Made by a program: the position numbers and the translations under genes
Part shown: positions 18,545 to 26,973 of the stretch, piece by piece
Position numbering within the stretch: the first letter of the stretch is position 1
How the letters are laid out: each line of letters opens with the position of its first letter
Assembly: GCA_017303635.1 (NCBI GenBank)
Contig: JAFLCG010000009.1
Span: 1-64,000, forward strand
From: Anaerolineae bacterium
GTDB taxonomy: Bacteria > Chloroflexota > Anaerolineae > Aggregatilineales > Phototrophicaceae
Direction: 5' to 3'
Length of the DNA stretch: 64,000 bases
The notes under the pieces: generated by a model
What the model was told of the DNA's origin: nothing
Seen by the model: only the letters and a program-made list of their open reading frames with translations
Database searches by the model: none

Positions 18545-19540
18545 ATGGATTTCCTCCGCCGAATTTTCATGCCATTGAAACTTTCAGATAAGTCAAGTTC
18601 TAGTACAGATAATCTTCCCAATAGTCCGAATTTGAATTCTCCGCACAACTCAATACAACCCGAATCAGAGGGAGTAGTTAATGTTACCGCTACAGCCGAA
18701 CTACCCCATCTATCGGTCCAAGGTGCTACAAAGCCACTAGCACCCGAAGCAGTTTTATCTTCAACAAATAACCATATAAGCTATGGCTTAACAACAGATG
18801 TCGGCATGGTCAGAACAAATAATCAGGATACATTATATGCCTTCGCATCAAATATGCGTGGGGCTTTAAACAAGCCTGACTTTGGATTATTTATAGTAGC
18901 AGATGGTATGGGAGGGCATCACGATGGGGAAAAGGCATCTTCATTAACTGTCAATACTATTGCCACTCAACTTGTTCAACAATTATATCTCTCCATATTA
19001 GATGACGACTCCGAAGAAGAACATATACCCATCACAGAATCGCTTGTAACAGCGCTTCAACGAGCAAATGCCAGCATTATTGATAAGGTTCCAGACGGGG
19101 GAACGACAGCAACTGTTGTTGCTATAGTGAATGATCTTGCTTACATTGTCCATGTTGGTGACACTAGAGTATATCTAGTGTCAAATAACGAAATTGAACA
19201 ACTGACAAGAGATCATTCACTAGTTCAACGATTAATAGAATTAGGACAACTGACTCCAGAAGAGGCAATATCCCATCCTCAGCGCAACGTACTTTATAGG
19301 GCTTTAGGGCAAAATCCTCATTTGGAGGTAGACGCAATTACCAGACGGCTAACCTCAAGCTCGAGAATATTGATCTGTAGCGATGGACTATGGAATAGTG
19401 TTCCTGAGAAGACTATCCTTGAAAGTATGGTTCAAGGTCATAGTCCCCAATCTACCTGTGAAAAACTAGTAAGTCTAGCAAACATTATGGGTGGCTCAGA
19501 TAATATCACAGCGATAGTTATCTATATGCCAGGTGCATAG
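18545..19540 (+). CDS. PP2C-family Ser/Thr protein phosphatase
   Basis: The product has 331 residues. The start is ATG 18545 with GGAG 9 bases upstream; an in-frame TTG at 18530 is less likely. A disordered Ser/Asn/Pro-rich N-terminus (about 80 residues) precedes a PPM/PP2C domain with all metal-binding motifs: VRTNNQD, VADGMGG, GTTATVV, HVGDTRVY, CSDGLWN and GGSDNITAI. It would reverse phosphorylation by the kinase encoded just upstream. The N-terminal tail may be a phosphorylation or FHA-docking segment; that is inference. Confidence 0.93.
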   Translation: MDFLRRIFMPLKLSDKSSSSTDNLPNSPNLNSPHNSIQPESEGVVNVTATAELPHLSVQGATKPLAPEAVLSSTNNHISYGLTTDVGMVRTNNQDTLYAFASNMRGALNKPDFGLFIVADGMGGHHDGEKASSLTVNTIATQLVQQLYLSILDDDSEEEHIPITESLVTALQRANASIIDKVPDGGTTATVVAIVNDLAYIVHVGDTRVYLVSNNEIEQLTRDHSLVQRLIELGQLTPEEAISHPQRNVLYRALGQNPHLEVDAITRRLTSSSRILICSDGLWNSVPEKTILESMVQGHSPQSTCEKLVSLANIMGGSDNITAIVIYMPGA

Positions 19541-19555
19541 GGACGAGAACATATT

Positions 19556-21049
19556 ATGCAATACCAAAACGATCCCTATAGCATACTAGGCTTGTCTAAA
19601 GATGCCTCAGTTGAAGAAGTTAAAATAGCTTACCGACGAATTGCAAGGAGGCTACACCCTGATGTAAATCCAAACAACCCTGGCGCTGCTGCTCAGTTTC
19701 AGGAAATTACCAGATCATACGAAATACTAATGAATGCGGAGCAAAAACGTGCTTACGACGTAAATGCCAACGCGAAGAATTCTAATAAACTCTTCAAATT
19801 TTCTTTGCGCGTAACTCCCAGTAAGAGAGCTATAACCGCCTTACAAGAACAGCAAGTTGTTTATTTACTCGCGGAGATTTTGCCGGATCCGCTTTTTCGT
19901 CAAGGACAACAAGTACGTCAATCTAAAATTAATCTCGCTCTTGTGCTAGATAAAAGCAATTCTATGAATGGCACAAGACTTGACCGCGTTAAAGTTGCCA
20001 CGCACCAAATTATTGATCAATTATCTGAGGGTGACATTTTCTCGGTCATTACCTTCAATGATCGTGCAGAAGTTATTATCAATGCAGGGCCAGTTGATAA
20101 TAAACCAGCTCTCAAAGCGAAGATTAGCATGATGACTGCATCTGGAGGAACAGAAATCTATAAGGGGCTGTCGGCAGGAATTGAGCAAGTGCGTCGTTAT
20201 CTAGGACCCAAATTAGTTAACCATGTCATATTACTAACAGATGGGCACACATTTGGTGACCAAGTTCAATGCACTGACCTTGCCCGCGAGGCAGCCAAAC
20301 AAGGCATTAGTATTAGCGCACTAGGACTTGGCCAGGAATGGAATGATGAGTTCCTAGATGAACTTGCGTCTATTACTGGAGGATCTTCTGCATATATTAA
20401 TTCAGCAAACGCAGTGGTTAAATTTCTCAATGATCATGTTAGAAATCTATCAAATGCGTTCTCTGAAAGAATGCGTCTTTCGATTGCGCCTGATCCTGAT
20501 GTGAAGCTGGAATCAGTATTTCGATTATCACCTAATCCTCAACCGCTTTCGACAAATGAGGGGAACATCCAGTTAGGAAGTTTACAAACGAATCGTCTAA
20601 TATCCGTATTAATGCAGTTTCAGATGCCTGTAAAGATGAGCCTCGGTTTTCGGTCAATTGCAAGACTAGTAGTTTCAGGTGATATCTTCGCGAACCAGCC
20701 ACAGTATTTTCAGGCATTAAGTGATATTTCTCTAGAAATAACTGAGCGGCCAATCCAGGAAGATCCACCATCATCCATACTTGATGCGCTTGGTAAGTTA
20801 ACTTTGTACAGAATGCAAGAACGTGCACAAGCGGCGCTAGCTAGCGGAGATGTCAAGGAAGCGACTCAGCGACTGGAACATCTTGCAACGCGATTATTGG
20901 CGCTCGGCCAGGGTGAACTAGCGAACCAAGCTAGAGCGGAAGCGAGGCATGCTGCACACACAAACAACTTATCAGACAAAGGGAAAAAGAACCTGAAGTA
21001 TCAAACAAGACTCTTGTTGGCTCAAAGCAATATGGACGGAAATGAATGA
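19556..21049 (+). CDS. J-domain/von Willebrand A domain fusion protein
   Basis: The product has 497 residues. Residues 4-68 are a DnaJ J-domain (DPYSILGLSKDASVEEVKIA) with the HPD motif at 34-36, so it can stimulate Hsp70 ATPase. Residues about 125-300 are a VWA domain with a complete MIDAS start DKSNSM (Asp132), TSGGTEIYKG-type threonine and LLTDG. The remaining 190 residues form a beta region and a helical tail typical of bacterial VWA proteins. It sits between a PP2C phosphatase and an FHA protein; VWA-PP2C-kinase triads (TerY-P) are known, but a J-domain fused to the VWA is unusual. Its stop overlaps the next start (ATGA). Confidence 0.9.
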   Translation: MQYQNDPYSILGLSKDASVEEVKIAYRRIARRLHPDVNPNNPGAAAQFQEITRSYEILMNAEQKRAYDVNANAKNSNKLFKFSLRVTPSKRAITALQEQQVVYLLAEILPDPLFRQGQQVRQSKINLALVLDKSNSMNGTRLDRVKVATHQIIDQLSEGDIFSVITFNDRAEVIINAGPVDNKPALKAKISMMTASGGTEIYKGLSAGIEQVRRYLGPKLVNHVILLTDGHTFGDQVQCTDLAREAAKQGISISALGLGQEWNDEFLDELASITGGSSAYINSANAVVKFLNDHVRNLSNAFSERMRLSIAPDPDVKLESVFRLSPNPQPLSTNEGNIQLGSLQTNRLISVLMQFQMPVKMSLGFRSIARLVVSGDIFANQPQYFQALSDISLEITERPIQEDPPSSILDALGKLTLYRMQERAQAALASGDVKEATQRLEHLATRLLALGQGELANQARAEARHAAHTNNLSDKGKKNLKYQTRLLLAQSNMDGNE

Positions 21050-21549
21050 TACAGTGTCCTTATTGTGGTGGACGAAACCGTGAAGGCATAGTCTTCTGTG
21101 AAGAATGTGGTCAAGTACTAGGTCTCCATACCCAGAGCGTCCTACCTACTCGCCAGATTGACCCTTCAATTACCGAAAGCCTTTCTGCTAAAGCAACTTG
21201 GGGAACAGCCCGTTTCGGACAAGATGCCTCGATAATACTGCATATTCGAGATGTAACGGATCCGATTGTGCTGCGCCCCTCTGAACAATTGACATTAGGA
21301 AGATCTGATATAAATAGCACACAAAAGCCAGATCTAGATTTAACTCCTTATGGAGCACTAGACAAGGGAGTATCCAGACTACATGCAGCCATACACCGAA
21401 CAGAAGACACGTTGACAGTTGTGGATCTTGGAAGTTCAAATGGCACTCATCTTAATGGACAAAGGTTGACCCCAGATCAACCTCGTATTTTGCGTGATGG
21501 CGATGAGCTACGCCTTGGCAAGTTAGTTGCACATATCTATTTCAAATGA
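21046..21549 (+). CDS. zinc-ribbon/FHA domain protein
   Basis: The product has 167 residues. A CPYCGGRNREG...FCEECG zinc ribbon at the N-terminus is followed by a linker and an FHA domain (about 65-165) with phosphothreonine-binding residues: LTLGRS, VSRLHAAI and DLGSSNGTHLNG. FHA domains read phosphothreonine, so this is a likely substrate or effector of the operon's kinase. Start and stop both overlap neighbours by four bases, which indicates tight translational coupling. Confidence 0.92.
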   Translation: MIQCPYCGGRNREGIVFCEECGQVLGLHTQSVLPTRQIDPSITESLSAKATWGTARFGQDASIILHIRDVTDPIVLRPSEQLTLGRSDINSTQKPDLDLTPYGALDKGVSRLHAAIHRTEDTLTVVDLGSSNGTHLNGQRLTPDQPRILRDGDELRLGKLVAHIYFK

Positions 21550-21812
21550 TTGAAGGGCTGAGGTACATGATTACGCTTCTTGTCCATATATCGAACTCAG
21601 AACCGGTAAAACTCGATGTCGAGGAAATGCCGCGTTCTTCTGATATCATGATAGTTGGTCGAAATCCTCGCGATCGTAAAGATCGCGAAGTTGAATGGCT
21701 TGATGAAGGCGTCACTACAGTAATGCTTCCATGGTCACGAATAAATCTGATTCAGGTCCTTCCTAATCCAGATGAGCAAGCTACATTCCCTCAACTTTGG
21801 CGTAATGACTGA
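21546..21812 (+). CDS. small unidentified protein in the signalling operon
   Basis: The product has 88 residues. ATG 21546 overlaps the FHA stop; ATG 21567 (82 residues, AAGGG upstream) is equally plausible. It is predicted to be soluble and acidic, with an N-terminal beta-rich half (ITLLVHISNSEPVKLDVEE) and a charged middle (GRNPRDRKDREVEWL). No family is recognised. Its conserved position between an FHA adaptor and a response regulator gene suggests a component of the same pathway. Confidence 0.7.
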   Translation: MIEGLRYMITLLVHISNSEPVKLDVEEMPRSSDIMIVGRNPRDRKDREVEWLDEGVTTVMLPWSRINLIQVLPNPDEQATFPQLWRND

Positions 21813-21826
21813 TATCGAGAGGCAGT

Positions 21827-22582
21827 ATGATTAATAAGGCTGGTCAATCTGTACAAAGGGATCGAAAGTTAATACTCGTAGTAGATGACGAACCACGAAT
21901 AATCGGATTCATTCGCATGAATCTGGAATTGGAGGGTCATCAAGTTATTGAAGCGCACAATGGCCTAGAAGCTATGGAAGCAGTACGAACTAAGCTTCCT
22001 GACATCGTCCTTCTTGATGTGATGATGCCGGAACTAGACGGATTCGAAACCTTGCGGATGTTACGCGAGGTTTCGAATATTCCTGTAATCATGTTAACAG
22101 CAAAGGGTGAAGAAAATGACCGCGTATATGGGTTAGAATTAGGAGCAGATGATTATATAACTAAGCCATTCGGCCCACGTGAGTTATCGAGTCGGATTAA
22201 GGCAGTATTGCGCCGTTTTAGTAGCCCAACGGCGTCTCCACAAGAATCACTTCTACAAATTGATGACCGCCTGAGTATTGATTTTAATCGCAGAGAAGTT
22301 CTCATCAACGGAAAAGTTCAGAAATTGCGACCAACGGAATATCGCTTACTCTATCATTTTATTGAAAATGCAGGTTGGACAATACCACACGACCAGATCT
22401 TAGCAAAAGTATGGGGATATGAATACAGAGACGAAGCACATTATGTGCGTTTATATGTCAATTATTTGCGCGATAAAATCGAGGAGGATCCCGCAAATCC
22501 GAAATACATCTTAACTGAACGTGGAGTTGGGTATCGGTTCATTGACTTCCGCCATCAGACGCCTAAATCAAGTCGAGAGTGA
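21827..22582 (+). CDS. OmpR/PhoB-type response regulator
   Basis: The product has 251 residues. The receiver domain (about 15-128) has the acidic pair VVDDEPR, phospho-acceptor Asp in VLLDVMMPELDG, Thr in VIMLTAKG and Lys in DYITKPFG. The C-terminal winged helix (about 150-245) has LRPTEYRLL, WGYEYRDEAHYVRLYVNYLR and LTERGVGYRF. It should bind DNA as a dimer when phosphorylated. No histidine kinase is encoded next to it, so it may be controlled by the Ser/Thr kinase system or by an orphan sensor. A GAGAGG site precedes the ATG. Its 3' end overlaps the convergent gene by 15 bases. Confidence 0.92.
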   Translation: MINKAGQSVQRDRKLILVVDDEPRIIGFIRMNLELEGHQVIEAHNGLEAMEAVRTKLPDIVLLDVMMPELDGFETLRMLREVSNIPVIMLTAKGEENDRVYGLELGADDYITKPFGPRELSSRIKAVLRRFSSPTASPQESLLQIDDRLSIDFNRREVLINGKVQKLRPTEYRLLYHFIENAGWTIPHDQILAKVWGYEYRDEAHYVRLYVNYLRDKIEEDPANPKYILTERGVGYRFIDFRHQTPKSSRE

Positions 22583-23584
22583 TTGAAAATCCTGCTGAAA
22601 TTTATTGATCAGCTTATTTTTTTCATCTGCATCAAGAAAACTGCAGCGTATTGCGTTTATGGTGATTGTTTCTATAATTTCGCGATCAAGAGAAAAAGTG
22701 TTAGCAAATGCAAGGTATTCTTGGGTAAGCGATGTATTTAGATAAGCTGGCATCGCCGAACCAATAATGACAGGGACATTCCTTTTTAGGAGATCCATAA
22801 TAGGATAATCTACTGCTTTATGCACTTGCTTCATAGCAAGTGCATAAGACAAGTGCGTTACTAATCCAATAGAGTTTTCTGACAGTAGACTTGAAGCATC
22901 GTCCGATTTATCTGCTCCCCACCCACCAACTATCCGCGTCGGTTGTAAATGATGTATAGCAGCAATTATTCCGTTGCTTCCACGGCTATCCCCTGCTGAG
23001 ATCGCGCATCCAACACCTTTCTTGCGCGCATTTTGGAATGGACGTTCAAAGTCTTCAACTGGAGGAAGATCATCTCGTCCGATCAATCCAATTCCAACTA
23101 TTCCATTCATCCGAGCAGACGTAGAAGTTGCCCAACGAACAACTTCGTCAACACGCCGAATTTGATTGCGAGGCAATTGCAGTATCCATGCGAGACGAAC
23201 ATTCCACCCGCGTTCAACCCGACTTCGTCCATCATTAATGGCTGCCAATATTTGCTCAAAAGTCATATTGGTATACAGCGTTGGGATAAAGCCGATTTCA
23301 GCATAATGTATGTTTTGCTTTGCGAGACTTACCCCCAGCTCATAGACAATGCGGCTAAGATCTTCAGGTTGCTGCAACCAGTTTGCCACAGTCTGTAATA
23401 GTGGATCCATTTTTTGGAAATCTGGATGGTTGAAAACATCCATCCATTGCTTAAATTGTCTAAATGTAAAAGGAATATCATTTTGTTCTGCGATTATTTG
23501 CAAAGTATCGGAACGAATAGATCCTTCGAGCAGCAAATCAAGCTCGACTTTGGGCATATTCCTGATAAAAGTTTCTAGCGACAT
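22568..23584 (-). CDS. adenosine-deaminase-like protein lacking the metal ligands
   Basis: The 338-residue product aligns by eye with the Add family: PKVELDLLLEGSI where the family has PKvELHxHLeGsl, NIHYAEIGFIPTLYT, GVGCAISAGDSRG where HAGE is expected, RIVGGWG where RIGHG is expected, and IIGSAMPAYLNTSLTQEY where NSDDPxxxxTxLxxEY is expected. Every zinc-binding position is replaced (HxH to DxL, H of HAGE to S, first D of SDDP to S or G), while the scaffold is retained. It is therefore probably not a deaminase; a regulatory or substrate-binding role is possible. It is co-directional with pyrG (13-base gap), suggesting a nucleotide-metabolism context. Confidence 0.8.
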   Translation of the reverse strand: MSLETFIRNMPKVELDLLLEGSIRSDTLQIIAEQNDIPFTFRQFKQWMDVFNHPDFQKMDPLLQTVANWLQQPEDLSRIVYELGVSLAKQNIHYAEIGFIPTLYTNMTFEQILAAINDGRSRVERGWNVRLAWILQLPRNQIRRVDEVVRWATSTSARMNGIVGIGLIGRDDLPPVEDFERPFQNARKKGVGCAISAGDSRGSNGIIAAIHHLQPTRIVGGWGADKSDDASSLLSENSIGLVTHLSYALAMKQVHKAVDYPIMDLLKRNVPVIIGSAMPAYLNTSLTQEYLAFANTFSLDREIIETITINAIRCSFLDADEKNKLINKFQQDFQSLST

Positions 23585-23597
23585 ACACTTATCCTAT

Positions 23598-25238
23598 TCA
23601 AGATTCTTGTGGTACTGATGATTCAGATTGACTTCCAGAAGTATACTTAAGGACAGATGTTATGAATGCGACAAATAATGGGTGTGGTCGATTTGGTCGA
23701 CTCAAAAATTCAGGATGGAATTGGCATCCAACCATAAATGGGTGTTCTTTTAATTCGGCGATCTCTACAAGCTGACCGTCGGGACTCGTGCCACTAAATA
23801 CCATACCAGCCTTTTCATACTGGGATCGATAGATATTATTGAATTCAAATCGATGACGATGACGCTCTTCAATTAAGGAGGTTTTATAGGCATTTGCAGC
23901 AATGCTGCCGTCAAGTAGTTGACACGGATATACTCCGAGTCTCATAGTACCGCCCATATCGGTTACACCACGTTGTTCTACCATAAGATCGATAACGGGA
24001 TCATCAGTTTTATCAAACTCAGTGCTATTCGCTGTTTCAAGATCCAAAACGTGGCGCGCGAATTCAATGCACATGACTTGCATACCAAGACATAATCCGA
24101 GATAAGGAATCTTCCGCTCTCGAGCATACCGGGCAGCTAGCACCTTACCTTCGATACCCCGATCGCCAAATCCACCAGGTACGACTATGCCGTCAACCCT
24201 GCTAAGCCGATCCCAGCCTTTATCTTTTTCTAATTCGCCGGAGTAAATCCATTCGATATCTATATTGGATTCCTGAATGGATGCCGCATGGAACAATGCT
24301 TCTTTCACGCTCATGTAAGCATCGTGCAATTCAACGTACTTTCCAACAATTCCAATACGCACCTTATTCTTGTGTACACGCATATTCCGTGTCATATCAC
24401 GCCATTCTTGAAGGGCAGGTGACACACGTGGCAATCCCAGTTGCTCAATAACATATTCCCCCAGCCCGGCATCTTCTAACGCAAGGGGGACATCATATAG
24501 AAGATCTGTCGTCACTAAAGGAATAACTGCTTCAGGTTCAACATCGCAAAATGACGCGATTTTGTCACATACATCTTTACTAACAGGATAATCTGTACGT
24601 GCAATAATCACTTGAGGTTGTATACCAATCCCACGCAGTTCTCGAACGCTATGTTGCGTCGGTTTTGTCTTTAATTCTTCCGTAGCCCCAATATATGGTA
24701 AGAAAGTGACATGTACATATAGGGAATCGTTTCGAGCCATGCTTTGGCGCAGTTGGCGAATTGCTTCAAGAAAGGGAAGACTTTCTATATCCCCTACTGT
24801 CCCCCCGACCTCGACTAGTACAACGTCTGCATTACTTTCTTTCCCTACAAGTGTAATACGTCGCTTAATTTCATTCGTGATATGCGGGATTACTTGTATT
24901 GTGCCACCAAGATAATCACCGCGCCGCTCCCGCTCAATTACGTAACTATAAACTTGCCCAGCAGTCACATTACAAGCACGATTAAGATTCTCATCAATAA
25001 ATCGCTCATAATGTCCTAAATCAAGATCCGTTTCCGCTCCATCTGTAGTAACGAACACTTCACCATGCTGATATGGACTCATTGTACCTGGGTCAACATT
25101 TAGGTAAGGATCAAGCTTTTGGATAGCAACTTTCAAGCCCCGAGCCTTTAAAATACGACCTAGCGCAGCAGCCGTCACACCTTTGCCGACTGAACTAACG
25201 ACACCACCCGTACAGAAGATATACTTTGGTTTTGGCAT
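23598..25238 (-). CDS. pyrG: CTP synthase
   Basis: The product has 546 residues and converts UTP to CTP using ATP and glutamine in the cytosol. The synthase domain opens with KYIFCTGGVVSSVGKG and has DPYLNVDPGTMSPYQHGEVF and VEVGGTVGDIES. The class-I glutaminase domain has the nucleophile Cys in GLCLGMQ and the His-Glu pair in CQFHPEFLSRP. The start is placed at ATG 25238 (MPKPKYIF) by homology; ATG 25253 and TTG 25271 are alternatives, but the last lies within a hairpin. It follows a roadblock gene on the same strand. Confidence 0.95.
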   Translation of the reverse strand: MPKPKYIFCTGGVVSSVGKGVTAAALGRILKARGLKVAIQKLDPYLNVDPGTMSPYQHGEVFVTTDGAETDLDLGHYERFIDENLNRACNVTAGQVYSYVIERERRGDYLGGTIQVIPHITNEIKRRITLVGKESNADVVLVEVGGTVGDIESLPFLEAIRQLRQSMARNDSLYVHVTFLPYIGATEELKTKPTQHSVRELRGIGIQPQVIIARTDYPVSKDVCDKIASFCDVEPEAVIPLVTTDLLYDVPLALEDAGLGEYVIEQLGLPRVSPALQEWRDMTRNMRVHKNKVRIGIVGKYVELHDAYMSVKEALFHAASIQESNIDIEWIYSGELEKDKGWDRLSRVDGIVVPGGFGDRGIEGKVLAARYARERKIPYLGLCLGMQVMCIEFARHVLDLETANSTEFDKTDDPVIDLMVEQRGVTDMGGTMRLGVYPCQLLDGSIAANAYKTSLIEERHRHRFEFNNIYRSQYEKAGMVFSGTSPDGQLVEIAELKEHPFMVGCQFHPEFLSRPNRPHPLFVAFITSVLKYTSGSQSESSVPQES

Positions 25239-25265
25239 AGAGATATGGTCCATATCAGCATTCAA

Positions 25266-25300
25266 ACACAAGCTTCAGAATTCATTCTGCAAGCTTGTGT
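25266..25300 (-). promoter_or_regulatory. hairpin in the pyrG leader
   Basis: A perfect 10-bp inverted repeat (ACACAAGCTT / AAGCTTGTGT) encloses a second 5-6 bp stem (CAGAAT / ATTCTG), making a 16-bp hairpin with one bulged base. On the minus strand it ends 12 bases before ATG 25253 of pyrG. There is no T-run after it, so it may block translation or slow RNA decay rather than terminate transcription. Confidence 0.5.
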
Positions 25301-25344
25301 ACTTCATTAGTCAATTAGTGCAGTAGAAAAATTAGATGTCGACG

Positions 25345-25716
25345 CTAAACTAGATTATCAAGGTCATCGGCAGTTCGCCGCATATCGAGGAAAATCAACC
25401 CTAGCTTTGCACCTTCGCGAACAAGGGTGGTCAGTACCGCTTCCTCACCTACTGACATCAAGATAACATAGCCACTGTTACCTTTAACATATACTTGATC
25501 CAAGCCCCCCCGCCCAAGTTCTGTCGAAATCCGCTCGCCAAGAGAAAGCATGGCGGCAGACATTGCCGAAACTCTATCCTCTTCGACTCCTGCAGGAAGT
25601 GATGATGCCATTATGAGACCATCAACGCTCACAACAGCCGAAGCTTCAATTTCAGGAGTGGTAGACTGAAGATCACGGAGACGATCATACATGAGTTCAG
25701 TACGTGACTTTGCCAT
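25345..25716 (-). CDS. roadblock/LC7 domain protein
   Basis: The 123-residue protein has the roadblock/LC7 (MglB-like) fold pattern: LRDLQSTTPEIEASAVVSVD, GLIMASSLP, MLSLGERISTELGRG, VYVKGNSGYVILMSVG and AVLTTLVREGAKLG. Such proteins form dimers that act on small Ras-like GTPases or serve as scaffolds. No MglA-type GTPase is visible in the window. AGGAG lies 8 bases before the ATG. It is upstream of pyrG by about 105 bases on the same strand. Confidence 0.88.
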   Translation of the reverse strand: MAKSRTELMYDRLRDLQSTTPEIEASAVVSVDGLIMASSLPAGVEEDRVSAMSAAMLSLGERISTELGRGGLDQVYVKGNSGYVILMSVGEEAVLTTLVREGAKLGLIFLDMRRTADDLDNLV

Positions 25717-25951
25717 TAATGTTTCTCCTGCGTTTCCTCACGTCTACATTGTTTGGCTGAGCTGTCATGAAAAATGGCGAAAGGCAACATTCTGCCAACA
25801 ATACCGTGTATTGGAGGATATAATTGTTAGACTACATTATACTTGAGGTCGGATAATCAGCAAGATCAATGCGTGCATGACTTTGCCTAACATATGGTAG
25901 ACTTCAACCACTTCAGAATTACAGTTTAATGATTACTGTGCGCCAAGCTAT

Positions 25952-26971
25952 ATGGATTATCTGATGAATTATCTACCTGACATGCGCCAGCCTTCTCGTT
26001 CGTCTTCTGTTGTTCAACAGCATATTGCCCTAGCTCAAAATGTTGCTGAACGTATATCTCAAAGCGTTAGCCAAGTTATTATAGGTAAGCGAAATGAAGT
26101 GCGCCTTGCGGTACTTGGACTACTCAGCAGGGGGCATATTCTCATCGAAGACATCCCAGGTGTTGGGAAAACCATGCTGGCTAAGGCATTGGCAAAGACC
26201 GTCGGTTGCACATTCAGTCGAATTCAATTTACGCCTGACATGCTCCCATCGGATATAACCGGTGTATCATTATTCAATCAGAAAACTCGCGAATTTGAGT
26301 TTCGGGCTGGACCTATCATGGCCCAAATAGTGTTGGCCGACGAAATTAATCGTGCCACACCCAAAACACAGGCTGCTCTACTCGAAGCTATGGAAGAAAA
26401 GCAGATCACAGTCGACGGAGTTACCTACCCAATAGGCGACCCGTTCATGATCTTGGCGACACAAAACCCTATTGAGTATGAAGGCACCTTTCCCCTTCCC
26501 GAAGCACAACTTGATCGCTTCCTTATCAGGATTCAACTGGGTTACCCCACTCCCTCGGAAGAATTGACGGTACTTTCCGCACAGCAGTACGAACATCCAT
26601 TAGCTAATCTTAATCAGGTAGTTAGCCTGCAAGAATTACAAGCAGCACAAATGGCTATTCGAGAAATATATGTCGCAGAAGAAATAAAACGTTATATTGT
26701 TGACTTAGGTAACGCTTCTCGTCAACACGCAGATGTTTACTTAGGTAGCAGCCCACGTGGTTCACTTGCCCTATTTCGTACTGCACAGGCTCGGGCAGCA
26801 ATGGCTGGTCGAGAATACGTTATTCCTGATGATGTAAAAGCTTTAGCGGAAGTCACACTAGCACATCGAATCATTGTAGGCCCCGCTGCCCGTATAAAGG
26901 ATATTACGTCAAGGACAATTGTCCAAGATTTGCTTAATTCAGTTCCAGTTCCCGGCGCATCCGCTCGCTAA
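25952..26971 (+). CDS. MoxR-type AAA+ ATPase
   Basis: The product has 339 residues. Walker A is EDIPGVGKTMLAKALA, Walker B is IVLADEINRA, then come the MoxR-specific TPKTQAALLEAMEE, sensor ATQNPIEYEGTFPLPEAQLD and the C-terminal lid with SSPRGSLALFRTAQARAAM. MoxR proteins act as chaperone-like ATPases, usually with VWA or DUF58 partners. The DUF58 gene begins 2 bases after this stop, which supports that pairing. Several early ATGs (25952, 25964, 25982) are possible starts. The 235-base spacer before it shows no clear promoter. Confidence 0.93.
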   Translation: MDYLMNYLPDMRQPSRSSSVVQQHIALAQNVAERISQSVSQVIIGKRNEVRLAVLGLLSRGHILIEDIPGVGKTMLAKALAKTVGCTFSRIQFTPDMLPSDITGVSLFNQKTREFEFRAGPIMAQIVLADEINRATPKTQAALLEAMEEKQITVDGVTYPIGDPFMILATQNPIEYEGTFPLPEAQLDRFLIRIQLGYPTPSEELTVLSAQQYEHPLANLNQVVSLQELQAAQMAIREIYVAEEIKRYIVDLGNASRQHADVYLGSSPRGSLALFRTAQARAAMAGREYVIPDDVKALAEVTLAHRIIVGPAARIKDITSRTIVQDLLNSVPVPGASAR

Positions 26972-26973
26972 AC

